From MAG-121220-bin8 sp964433845 (GTDB lineage Bacteria > Bacteroidota > Bacteroidia > Flavobacteriales > Flavobacteriaceae), in contig CAYSTA010000034.1 in NCBI GenBank assembly GCA_964433845.1, forward strand, positions 1 through 16,451: a DNA stretch of 16,451 bases, given 5' to 3'. The notes beneath the pieces were generated by a model that was not told the DNA's origin, did no database searches, and saw only the letters and a list, made by a program, of their open reading frames with translations. The position numbers and the translations under genes were made by a program. Each line of letters opens with the position of its first letter. Position 1 is the stretch's first letter. Of the stretch, positions 1 to 7,153 are shown in pieces.

Positions 1-299
1 CTAACATATATAAATGGTAAATTCATTATATCTGCAACCAACATACCTATTCCTATTGCACCAGTAGCAACTCCAGCAATTAAATCAGGTTTTCCATATA
101 ATTTATCTATTTGTTTTGAAATTGCTTCTCTAATAAAAATTCTTATTTGAGGATAAGATAGAATTACTCGATTATCACAATAGATAGGAGATTTCCATCC
201 ACTGGCCCATACAAATGGATTTTTTGGATTCAATTTAATTGCATTAATTTGTAGTAGAAGATCAGCTGTTTTTTTGGCAGTATTCGAATCAAGAATCAT
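1..299 (-). CDS. pyrE: Orotate phosphoribosyltransferase, N-terminal part (gene runs off the window)
   Basis: Transfers a phosphoribosyl group from PRPP to orotate, giving OMP in pyrimidine biosynthesis (cytosol). Reading from the ATG at 299 leftwards gives about 99 residues. The run NPFVWASGWKSPIYCDNR, followed by LIAGVATGAIGIGMLVAD, is the conserved N-terminal substrate-binding region of OPRTases. The PRPP-binding loop and the C terminus lie beyond the window edge. The ATG is chosen because flavobacterial PyrE proteins begin with MIL/MIF at this point. Its start codon is only 7 bp from that of the divergent NUDIX gene. A TACATTTG box lies 4 nt upstream of the ATG, inside the start of the NUDIX gene, so the transcript may have little or no leader. 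Confidence 0.95.
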   Translation of the reverse strand, partial: MILDSNTAKKTADLLLQINAIKLNPKNPFVWASGWKSPIYCDNRVILSYPQIRIFIREAISKQIDKLYGKPDLIAGVATGAIGIGMLVADIMNLPFIYV

Positions 300-303
300 T
301 AAG

Positions 304-311
304 CAAATGTA
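304..311 (-). promoter_or_regulatory. Putative -7 box of the pyrE promoter, overlapping the NUDIX start codon
   Basis: The minus strand reads TACATTTG, an exact match to the Bacteroidota -7 consensus TAnnTTTG. It ends 4 nt before the pyrE ATG and covers the ATG of the divergent NUDIX gene (307-309). A TTTG about 16 nt further upstream could serve as the -33 element, but that spacing is slightly short. The position is inferred from the motif alone. Confidence 0.45.
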
Positions 312-885
312 TAAAGTTTTTGTCAATCAAAATGTAATAGTTTTAACTAATAAAGTCCAATTTGGTACAAAAATAACTGTTCTGCCATTAAAAGAAACAT
401 CACTAGCTGATATTTTAAAAAAATTAAAAAAACGAAAAACAATATTTTTATATCATCATAATCCAAATAAATTAATTTCTCATTTTAAAAAAAAACTAAA
501 GTTAGTTAGAGCAGGTGGAGGAATTGTTAAGAACTCTAAAGATGAAACTTTATTTATTTACAGAAGAAATAAATGGGATTTGCCAAAAGGAAAAAGGGAT
601 AAAGGAGAATCAATTGAAGAAACAGCTTTACGTGAGGTTGAAGAAGAGACTGGCGTAAAGAATCTTATGATTATAGATTTATTTAAACATACTTATCATA
701 TTTTTAAAGATGGAAATAAATATTATTTAAAAGAAACAACTTGGTTTAATATGAAAACGGATTATGATGATATATTAAAGCCTGAAAATAAAGAAGGAAT
801 TACAAAAGTTGTTTGGAAAAGTAATTCGAAAATAAAAAATATAAAAAATACTTATCCTAATATTAAATTATTACTCGAAATCTAA
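307..885 (+). CDS. NUDIX hydrolase
   Basis: A 192-residue protein with a perfect Nudix box at about residues 95-117: G-x5-E-x7-REVEEETGV, where the Glu residues of REVEEE bind the catalytic metal. The family hydrolyses nucleoside diphosphates linked to other moieties; the substrate cannot be told from sequence. The first ~65 residues form an N-terminal extension typical of the flavobacterial protein that sits divergently next to pyrE. I chose the ATG at 307 (MYKVFVNQN) rather than the in-frame TTG at 274, because homologues in this group start with MYKVF and 274 would overlap pyrE. A weak promoter candidate (TTTG at 223-226, 17 nt, TTAATTTG at 244-251) lies within pyrE. The stop codon interlocks with that of convergent coaD. 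Confidence 0.9.
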   Translation: MYKVFVNQNVIVLTNKVQFGTKITVLPLKETSLADILKKLKKRKTIFLYHHNPNKLISHFKKKLKLVRAGGGIVKNSKDETLFIYRRNKWDLPKGKRDKGESIEETALREVEEETGVKNLMIIDLFKHTYHIFKDGNKYYLKETTWFNMKTDYDDILKPENKEGITKVVWKSNSKIKNIKNTYPNIKLLLEI

Positions 886-1337
886 TCTATAATAACTGAA
901 TCAGGAACGAGAGGTTTATAATCTCCATTATTTAGAATAAGTTCTCTGACAATACTGCTGCTAATAAAAGAAGTTTTTGCAGATGTTAGTAAAAATACAG
1001 TTTCAATTTTTGAAAGTTTTCTATTGGTCCTAGCTATAGCTTTTTCAAATTCAAAATCTCCATTATTTCTAATTCCTCGTACAATAAAATTTGCTCCAAC
1101 TTTTTTACAAAAATCTATAGTTAAACCTCGATAACTCATTACTTTAACTCTAGATTCATCTTTGAAACAGTTTTTAATAAATTTAATTCTTTCATCTTCA
1201 CTAAACATTGTTTTCTTTTGACTGTTTCTTCCTACTCCAACGGTTATTTCATCAAATAATGCAAGACTCCTTTTTAAAATATCTAAATGACCCAAAGTAA
1301 AAGGGTCAAAAGTTCCAGGAAAAATTGCTTTTCTCAT
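882..1337 (-). CDS. coaD: Phosphopantetheine adenylyltransferase
   Basis: Adenylates 4'-phosphopantetheine to dephospho-CoA, the penultimate step of coenzyme A synthesis (cytosol). The 151-residue length fits the family (E. coli about 159). The nucleotidyltransferase signature FPGTFDPFTLGH is at residues 6-17, with His17 as the T/HxGH histidine. An RGIR segment is at 87-90, and SFISSSIVRE at about 123-132 is the conserved ISSTxxR-like phosphate-binding motif. It lies 18 bp downstream of ddl on the same strand, so the two are probably co-transcribed. Its TAG stop overlaps the TAA of the convergent NUDIX gene by two bases. Confidence 0.96.
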   Translation of the reverse strand: MRKAIFPGTFDPFTLGHLDILKRSLALFDEITVGVGRNSQKKTMFSEDERIKFIKNCFKDESRVKVMSYRGLTIDFCKKVGANFIVRGIRNNGDFEFEKAIARTNRKLSKIETVFLLTSAKTSFISSSIVRELILNNGDYKPLVPDSVIID

Positions 1338-1355
1338 TTTTTAAATATAAATAAT

Positions 1356-2330
1356 TTATTCGATAGCCTGCTGAACTATATCAGTGAATAATTCTTTTAA
1401 TGAAATTCCACTTATTTTAACTTGTTTTGGAAAAATACTTTCTTTAGTTAGCCCAGGAATTGAATTTAATTCAAGAAAATAAGGAGTATTACCAACAAAA
1501 ATAAATTCACTTCTTGATAAACCTTTTATTCCCAATTTTTTATATATTTTCTTAGCAATTTTAGTAACATTATTTTTTTGAATTTTAGAAATATTAGCAG
1601 GTGTTATTTCTTTAGATTTTCCTTCATATTTAGCTTCATAATCAAAAAAATCATTTTCTGTAACTAGTTCTGTAATCCCAAAAACTTTGATATTTTTTTT
1701 GTAATTCATAACACCGACTGAAACTTCTGTTCCATCTAAAAAAGATTCAATTAAAATTTCTTTATCAATTTTGAAGGAATTATTAATAGATGATAATAAA
1801 TCACTTTGTTTATTGACCTTATATACTCCAAAACTACTTCCAGACTTATTTGCTTTAACAAAGCATGGAATTCCAATTTTTTTAATTATTTCTTCTTCCT
1901 CAATTTTATCACCATAGTTTAAATGAACAGAATTTGCAGCAGGAATACTGTATTTTTTTAGAATTGAAATACAATCCCTTTTATTAAATGTAATTGCAGA
2001 AGTATTCGAATCACATCCGGTGTAAGGTATACCAATTGATTCAAAATAAGACTGTAAAACCCCATCTTCACCAGGAGATCCATGAATTACAATAAAAGCA
2101 ACATCAAATTTTATTTTTTTATTTTCAATTGTTAATGAAAAATCATTTCTAGAGAGTTTAAATTCTTTGTTTTTATTGTCCAGGTAATACCATTTATCTT
2201 TTGTTATAACTATTCTATAGGCCTTATAAAGGTCTTTGTCTAAATTGTTATAAACTACTTGGCCACTTTTCATAGAAATTTCATATTCAGACGAATATCC
2301 ACCCATTAATACAGCCACATTTTTTTTCAT
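1356..2330 (-). CDS. ddl: D-alanine--D-alanine ligase
   Basis: ATP-dependent ligation of two D-Ala molecules for peptidoglycan precursors (cytosol). The 324-residue ATP-grasp protein starts MKKNVAVLMGGYSSEYEIS, with the N-terminal GG/S substrate loop. It also has IHGSPGEDGVLQ, the ATP-binding segment CFVKANKSGSSFGV, the ESFLDGTEVSVG stretch, and the C-terminal metal and substrate site ELNSIPGLT. I chose the ATG at 2330 because homologues start MKKNxAV; an in-frame GTG at 2366 would add 12 unconserved residues and put the promoter box inside the gene. It is the first gene of the ddl-coaD pair and divergent from the PASTA gene. A consensus -7 box ends only 5 nt before the ATG. Confidence 0.95.
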   Translation of the reverse strand: MKKNVAVLMGGYSSEYEISMKSGQVVYNNLDKDLYKAYRIVITKDKWYYLDNKNKEFKLSRNDFSLTIENKKIKFDVAFIVIHGSPGEDGVLQSYFESIGIPYTGCDSNTSAITFNKRDCISILKKYSIPAANSVHLNYGDKIEEEEIIKKIGIPCFVKANKSGSSFGVYKVNKQSDLLSSINNSFKIDKEILIESFLDGTEVSVGVMNYKKNIKVFGITELVTENDFFDYEAKYEGKSKEITPANISKIQKNNVTKIAKKIYKKLGIKGLSRSEFIFVGNTPYFLELNSIPGLTKESIFPKQVKISGISLKELFTDIVQQAIE

Positions 2331-2335
2331 ATCAA

Positions 2336-2343
2336 CAAAAATA
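2336..2343 (-). promoter_or_regulatory. Putative -7 box of the ddl-coaD promoter
   Basis: The minus strand reads TATTTTTG, an exact fit to TAnnTTTG, ending 5 nt before the ddl ATG. A TTTTG about 15 nt upstream may be the -33 element, although the spacing is short. If used, the transcript would begin at or next to the start codon. Confidence 0.4.
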
Positions 2344-2383
2344 TCATTTATTTTAAGGCAAAACACTGAGATGACATATTTTA

Positions 2384-2391
2384 TATATTTG
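2384..2391 (+). promoter_or_regulatory. Putative -7 box for the PASTA-rluD operon
   Basis: TATATTTG matches TAnnTTTG exactly and lies 13 nt before the ATG of the PASTA gene. I see no good TTG at the -33 distance, so the call rests on the -7 element and its position at the head of a divergent gene pair. Confidence 0.4.
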
Positions 2392-2404
2392 TTGAATATT
2401 ACAA

Positions 2405-2959
2405 ATGAATTTATTAAGATATTTTTTTAGCAAATATTTTATGAAGCAAGCTTTTATTGCTTCTGTGATTTCTGCTACAATAGTAGTTATTGTTTTTTTA
2501 TTTTTGAATATAACCACAAATCATAATAATTATATATCTGTACCAGATTTAAAAGGAGTTTTGATTTCTGATGTCGAAGAAATATTAAAAGAAAATGATT
2601 TATATTTTGAAGTATCCGATTCCACATTCTTTAATCCTGATTTTCCCAAACTTTCTGTTTTAGAACAAATCCCTGATCCAAGTTCAAAAGTTAAAAAAAA
2701 TAGAAAAATTTATTTAACAATAAACCCTTCAAATTATAGGAATGTAGCAATACCAGATATTATTCAAATCACTAAAAGAAGTGCTATTGCTGCCTTACTT
2801 TCTTCTGATTTAGAATTAGGTGAAATTACCTTAATAGATAATATTGGAAAAGATATGGTTATTCAAATTATTTTTGAAAATAAAGAAGTTGATCCTGGGT
2901 TTTTAGTTCCAAAGAAATCGAAAATTGATTTAGTTCTAGGTAATGGAATTAAACTATAA
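2405..2959 (+). CDS. Membrane-anchored PASTA-domain protein
   Basis: A 184-residue protein with a short basic N terminus, one membrane segment at about residues 15-35 (FIASVISATIVVIVFLFL), and an outer part made of two PASTA repeats at about 44-107 and 112-178. Each repeat has the VPDL/IPDI opening and the buried (V/I)xxQ.P..G pattern; the first reads VLEQIPDPSSKVKKNRKIYLTI. PASTA domains bind peptidoglycan or muropeptides in other proteins. There is no kinase or transpeptidase domain here, so it resembles the stand-alone PASTA proteins of Bacteroidota, whose role is not established. The rluD stop-to-start spacing is 3 nt, so the two are translated from one mRNA. Its divergent neighbour ddl is also a cell-wall gene. 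Confidence 0.85.
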   Translation: MNLLRYFFSKYFMKQAFIASVISATIVVIVFLFLNITTNHNNYISVPDLKGVLISDVEEILKENDLYFEVSDSTFFNPDFPKLSVLEQIPDPSSKVKKNRKIYLTINPSNYRNVAIPDIIQITKRSAIAALLSSDLELGEITLIDNIGKDMVIQIIFENKEVDPGFLVPKKSKIDLVLGNGIKL

Positions 2960-2962
2960 ATA

Positions 2963-3985
2963 ATGAATCAAAAAGAAGAAACATTAGATTCTAATAACGA
3001 ATTATTTGAACATTATCAATTTCAAGCTGACAAGGGTCAAGAACCTTTGAGGGTTGATAAATTTTTAATGAATAGAATTGAGAATGCTACAAGAAATAAA
3101 ATTCAAAATGCTGCTAAAAACGGATTTATTTTTGTTAATCAAAAATCTGTTAAATCCAATTATAAAGTAAAACCTGGAGACATAACTAAAGTTATGTTTT
3201 CATACCCTCCATTTGAAAATTTATTGATTGCTGAAGATATGCCTTTAAACATTGTTTATGAAGACACGTCTTTACTTGTTATAAATAAGCCTCCCGGGAT
3301 TGTAGTTCACCCTGGACATGGCAATTACAGTGGAACATTATTAAATGGATTGATTCATCATTTTAAAAACTTACCATCTAATAAAGATGGAAGACCTGGT
3401 TTAGTTCATCGAATCGATAAGGATACAAGTGGGTTATTAGTAATAGCTAAAACAGAGTTTTCTATGACTAATCTTGCTAAGCAATTTTATTTAAAATCTT
3501 CAACAAGAAAATATCATGCTCTTGTTTGGGGTTCTGTTGAAAATGACGAGGGAACTATTAATGAGAATTTAGCTAGAGACTCAAAAAATCGATTAATTAT
3601 GAGTGTTCCAGAAGATAAAGATTTTGGAAAAAATGCCGTAACCCATTACAAAGTCTTAGAAAGGTTTAATTATGTTACACTTATAGAATGTCGATTAGAA
3701 ACAGGAAGAACACATCAAATTAGAGCACACATGAAATTTATTGGTCATCCAATTTTTAATGATAAAAGATATGGAGGAGATAAAATTTTAAAAGGAACTA
3801 TTTTTAATAAGTATAAGCAATTTGTCCAAAATTGTTTTAATATTTTACCTCGTCAGGCTCTTCATGCCAAAACATTAGGATTTTTACATCCTAAATCCAA
3901 TAAAGAAATGAGCTTCGAATCAGATTTGCCAGATGATTTTACTAAGTGTCTTAATAAATGGAAAAACTATTCCAATAATATTTGA
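2963..3985 (+). CDS. rluD: RluD-type ribosomal large subunit pseudouridine synthase
   Basis: Isomerises specific uridines of 23S rRNA to pseudouridine. The 340-residue protein has an S4 RNA-binding domain at about 28-80 (LRVDKFL...FVNQKSVKSNYKVKPGD), then the RluA-family catalytic domain. The signature GLVHRIDKDTSGLLVIAKT contains the catalytic aspartate Asp152. Further family motifs are ECRLETGRTHQIRAHM and HPIFNDKRYGG. The domain order is that of the RluC/RluD group; RluD is the best guess, since flavobacterial genomes carry this gene directly after the PASTA protein. The exact target uridines cannot be read from the sequence. Confidence 0.92.
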   Translation: MNQKEETLDSNNELFEHYQFQADKGQEPLRVDKFLMNRIENATRNKIQNAAKNGFIFVNQKSVKSNYKVKPGDITKVMFSYPPFENLLIAEDMPLNIVYEDTSLLVINKPPGIVVHPGHGNYSGTLLNGLIHHFKNLPSNKDGRPGLVHRIDKDTSGLLVIAKTEFSMTNLAKQFYLKSSTRKYHALVWGSVENDEGTINENLARDSKNRLIMSVPEDKDFGKNAVTHYKVLERFNYVTLIECRLETGRTHQIRAHMKFIGHPIFNDKRYGGDKILKGTIFNKYKQFVQNCFNILPRQALHAKTLGFLHPKSNKEMSFESDLPDDFTKCLNKWKNYSNNI

Positions 3986-4018
3986 TTTTTTTTAATTTTA
4001 CATTTAAATATTAATTAT

Positions 4019-4780
4019 ATGAAAATTATTATTTCACCAGCAAAATCACTTGATTTTGAAAAAGAATTACCAACAAAAGGTTTTTCAATTCCTGACTTTT
4101 TATCAGAATCTAAAATTATTAACGATTCATTAAAAAAGAGGTCTCCGATTGAATTAAAATCTTTAATGAATATTTCAGATAAACTTGCTGAATTAAACTG
4201 GAATAGAAATAATAGTTTTAAAACGCCTTTTAATGCTTCTAATGCAAGGCCAAGTATTTTTACTTTTAATGGAGACGTATATAATGGGTTAGATTCATTT
4301 AGTCTTTCGGAAGATCAAATAAAAATTGCTCAAGAATCATTACGAATATTATCAGGTCTTTATGGATTGTTGAAACCATTAGATTTAATTCAAGCATATA
4401 GATTAGAAATGGGAACTAAATTAAATGTTAATGGCTCTGCTAATTTATATGATTTTTGGAAAAATAAAATAACTCAAAAATTAAATGAGGAAATAAAAGA
4501 AAATGAACTTTTTATCAATTTAGCTAGTAATGAATATTCTTCTGTTATTGATAAAAAGGAATTAAAAACTACTATGATTTCGCCTATTTTTAAAGACATG
4601 AAAAACGGAAAATTAAAAATCATTTCTTTTTATGCTAAAAAGGCAAGAGGAATGATGGTTAGATACATTTTAGATAATGATGTTAATAATGAAGAGGATC
4701 TAAAAGGATTTGATTATGGAGGATATTCATTTAGCCAACCAGAGAGTGATAATTCAAATGAATTAGTTTTTATTAGATAA
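4019..4780 (+). CDS. yaaA: Peroxide stress protein YaaA (DUF328/UPF0246)
   Basis: A 253-residue protein matching the YaaA family along its whole length: start MKIIISPAKSLDF, then RILSGLYGLLKPLDLIQAYRLEMGTKL, LASNEYSSVI, and KIISFYAKKARGMMVRY near the C terminus. In E. coli YaaA limits free iron and so reduces damage during hydrogen peroxide stress, and it binds DNA; whether the same holds here is inference from the family. It has 33 bp of AT-rich spacer after rluD with no strong promoter. Its TAA ends at the base before the trpA stop on the other strand, and I see no terminator hairpin between the two converging units. Confidence 0.92.
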   Translation: MKIIISPAKSLDFEKELPTKGFSIPDFLSESKIINDSLKKRSPIELKSLMNISDKLAELNWNRNNSFKTPFNASNARPSIFTFNGDVYNGLDSFSLSEDQIKIAQESLRILSGLYGLLKPLDLIQAYRLEMGTKLNVNGSANLYDFWKNKITQKLNEEIKENELFINLASNEYSSVIDKKELKTTMISPIFKDMKNGKLKIISFYAKKARGMMVRYILDNDVNNEEDLKGFDYGGYSFSQPESDNSNELVFIR

Positions 4781-5545
4781 TTATTCTCTTATTTTTTTAA
4801 TAAAATCAGTAATCCTATTAACTCCTTTTTCTTCAAGGTGTTTTATAAAAGCTGAACCAATAATAGCCCCTCGACTAAATTTTATAGCATCTTTATATGT
4901 TTGTCTATTACTTATTCCAAAACCAATTAGTAAAGGAGATTTTAAATTCATTTTATTAATTCTTTCAAAGTATTCTTTTTGTTCTTTTTGAAAAGAATTC
5001 ACAGCTCCAGTTATACTAAAACTACTAACCATATAAATAAAACCATTGGAAATTTTATCAATGAATTTTATTCTTTCATTAGATGTTTGAGGCGTTATTA
5101 AGAACATATTGAGAAGATTATATTTCTCAAATGTTTTTTTATAATAATTATAATAAATTTCTACGGGCAAATCAGGAATAATTAGACCATCAATTCCAAT
5201 AGATTCACAATCTTTGCAAAAAGATTCAACTCCGTACTGCATAATAGGATTAAAGTAACCCATAATGATAATTGGGATATTTGTTATTTTTCTTAAATCT
5301 TTTAATTGTCCAAACAATTTTGTAGTTGTCATTCCATTTTTTAATGCAGTTGTTGAGCTTTGTTGTATAGTTGGGCCATCTGCAAGAGGATCACTAAATG
5401 GAAGACCAATTTCAATCATATCTACTCCATTTTTATCTAGATTTTCAATTATTGAATTAGTATCAGAAAGATTTGGATAGCCAGCTGTAAAATATATTGA
5501 AAGAATCTTTTTCTTATTTTGAAAGGCCTTGTTTATTCTATTCAT
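4781..5545 (-). CDS. trpA: Tryptophan synthase alpha subunit
   Basis: Cleaves indole-3-glycerol phosphate to indole and glyceraldehyde 3-phosphate; the indole is channelled to TrpB. 254 residues, a usual length. The TIM barrel begins LSIYFTAGYPN, and IEIGLPFSDPLADGPTIQ holds the catalytic pair, Glu45 and Asp56 (Glu49 and Asp60 in enteric TrpA). YMVSSFSITGA and LIGFGISN form the phosphate-binding loops. I chose the ATG at 5545 (MNRINKAF) because flavobacterial TrpA proteins start MNRI; an in-frame TTG at 5584 adds 13 unlikely residues. The start overlaps the end of the sulfatase gene by 8 bp in another frame, so translation of the two is probably coupled. It is the last gene of the trp operon. 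Confidence 0.95.
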   Translation of the reverse strand: MNRINKAFQNKKKILSIYFTAGYPNLSDTNSIIENLDKNGVDMIEIGLPFSDPLADGPTIQQSSTTALKNGMTTTKLFGQLKDLRKITNIPIIIMGYFNPIMQYGVESFCKDCESIGIDGLIIPDLPVEIYYNYYKKTFEKYNLLNMFLITPQTSNERIKFIDKISNGFIYMVSSFSITGAVNSFQKEQKEYFERINKMNLKSPLLIGFGISNRQTYKDAIKFSRGAIIGSAFIKHLEEKGVNRITDFIKKIRE

Positions 5546-7088
5546 AAGCAGGTTTAAAATAAACTCTTTTACCGTTTTTATCAAATAAATCTCCAGGTGT
5601 TATATTTGGTGCTTTTTTATAAGATTTTTGTTCAAATTGTCTTCCAACTCCTTTAGGTTTAAGTCTTGCATCGGCTATTCTAAAATCAATTTCATTTTTC
5701 AGGGAGTCAAGTATTGGTAAATAATTCGGGTCATTAACAAGATTTATTAATTCCTCTTTGTCACTATTATGATCATATAGTTCATAACCCAATTCACCAT
5801 TTTCTCCCCACTTAGTTATTCTAAATCTTTCTGTTTTGATTGAATAACCATTCCTCCATTGAGTTAAGGCACTATTTCTTATGGAGGCACTATTATTTTT
5901 AAAAATTGGAGTTAAGCTTTTCCCAACTACATGGTCAGGTGTATCTATTCCAGTTAATTCCATTAGTGTAGGGTAAATATCTATCATTTCCACTGGCGAA
6001 TTAGTTCTTTTACCGCTTTCAATTCCTGGTCCAGAAAAAATTAATGGGATTCTTGTTGCATTGTCAAATAAAGTTTGTTTTTGCCAGTGTCCATGTTCGC
6101 TCAAATGATAACCATGATCTGATGTAAAGACAACTATAGTATTTTTATCTAATCCAGTTTGCTTAAGTTTTTTTAAAATTCTTCCGATTTGAGCATCCAT
6201 AAATGTGGTAGTGGCAAAGTATGCTTCTTTTATTTCTTGAGCAAGTTTTAAATTTGATTTATCATTTAATATCATTTGATCCTTTTTCCATCTAACAGAA
6301 AGTGCAGCAGGTTTTGGAATTGTTTTTATATATTCATCACTACTTCCAGAATAAAGAATTTCCATTGAATCTCTATCATACATGTCAAAATATTTTTTTG
6401 GAGCAACAAATGGAACATGTGGTCTATACATCCCTACAGCCAAAAAGAAATTTTGACCATTTTTTGAAAACTTTTCAAGTTGTTCTATAGCCTCAGTAGC
6501 TCCAATTCCATCAGTTTGTTCTTCATCAGTTCCATCGGCTGCAAGCCAACTTAAAGTGCCTCCATATTGTCTTTCTTTCAAAGTATTTATTTTATATTCT
6601 TCTTCTTTGTCTCTTCCATATGGATTTATGGTATAATCCCATGTAAATAGGTCATCTGCGCTGGAAGTACCAATCGAACTGGGATTATCATAATGATATA
6701 TTTTTCCAATTCTTACAGACCTATAACCTTGTTGTCTAAATCTTTGCCCCATTGTTATAACATCAGGTACTGTAGTTCTTAATAACACATTATTATTAGT
6801 CATTTTTGTTTGATCAGCATACATCCCAGTCATAAAAGAAGCTCTAGATGGCCCACATAAAGGATACTGATTGTGAGCATTTTCAAAAAGAATGCCTTTA
6901 CTTGCTAATTTATCAATAGAAGGGCTAATAACCTGAGGATGGTTGTATGATCCTAAATCACAGTTTAAATCATCTGCAATCAAAAAAAGAACATTAAGTT
7001 TTTCATTTTTTTCATTTTCAACTTTTTTATCACATCCAAAAATTGTGATTAGAAATAATAGTGTTAAAAAAATTTTATTGACTTTCAT
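5538..7088 (-). CDS. Lipoprotein sulfatase, iduronate-2-sulfatase-like (S1 family)
   Basis: A 516-residue type I sulfatase that would hydrolyse a sulfate ester. The N terminus is a lipoprotein signal (hydrophobic run, then IFGC, lipidated Cys19), so it is likely exported and membrane-anchored. The C-x-P-S-R motif CGPSRASFMTG puts the formylglycine precursor at Cys78. LIADDLNCDLG (about 36-46) and FTSDHGYHLSEHGHW supply calcium ligands. NAHNQYPLC, FFLAVGMYRPHVPF and VGKSLTPIF resemble iduronate-2-sulfatases. The natural substrate is unknown; a sulfated algal or animal polysaccharide is plausible. It sits between trpB (65 bp gap, no consensus promoter seen) and trpA (8 bp overlap), an odd place for such a gene. 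No SusC/SusD, other glycan-degrading gene or sulfatase-maturing enzyme is in the window. Confidence 0.92.
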   Translation of the reverse strand: MKVNKIFLTLLFLITIFGCDKKVENEKNEKLNVLFLIADDLNCDLGSYNHPQVISPSIDKLASKGILFENAHNQYPLCGPSRASFMTGMYADQTKMTNNNVLLRTTVPDVITMGQRFRQQGYRSVRIGKIYHYDNPSSIGTSSADDLFTWDYTINPYGRDKEEEYKINTLKERQYGGTLSWLAADGTDEEQTDGIGATEAIEQLEKFSKNGQNFFLAVGMYRPHVPFVAPKKYFDMYDRDSMEILYSGSSDEYIKTIPKPAALSVRWKKDQMILNDKSNLKLAQEIKEAYFATTTFMDAQIGRILKKLKQTGLDKNTIVVFTSDHGYHLSEHGHWQKQTLFDNATRIPLIFSGPGIESGKRTNSPVEMIDIYPTLMELTGIDTPDHVVGKSLTPIFKNNSASIRNSALTQWRNGYSIKTERFRITKWGENGELGYELYDHNSDKEELINLVNDPNYLPILDSLKNEIDFRIADARLKPKGVGRQFEQKSYKKAPNITPGDLFDKNGKRVYFKPAYE

Positions 7089-7153
7089 AGGATTTTAATT
7101 TATTAAAAAGTTTAGAATAATATTTTAAAATTAGTATAAAATGTTTTAATGAT

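Noticed and set aside
274..306. NUDIX gene starting at the TTG at 274
   Set aside because: It overlaps the pyrE N terminus on the other strand, and the conserved protein start is the MYKVF at 307.
2331..2366. ddl starting at the GTG at 2366
   Set aside because: The added residues are not conserved and contain the exact -7 box at 2336-2343.
4751..4800. Bidirectional terminator between yaaA and trpA
   Set aside because: There are T runs but no stable stem on either strand.
5546..5584. trpA starting at the TTG at 5584
   Set aside because: The 13 added residues are read through the end of the sulfatase gene and do not match TrpA N termini; the ATG at 5545 does.
7089..7153. Dedicated sulfatase promoter in the trpB-sulfatase gap
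   Set aside because: No TAnnTTTG box is present on the minus strand, only general AT-richness.
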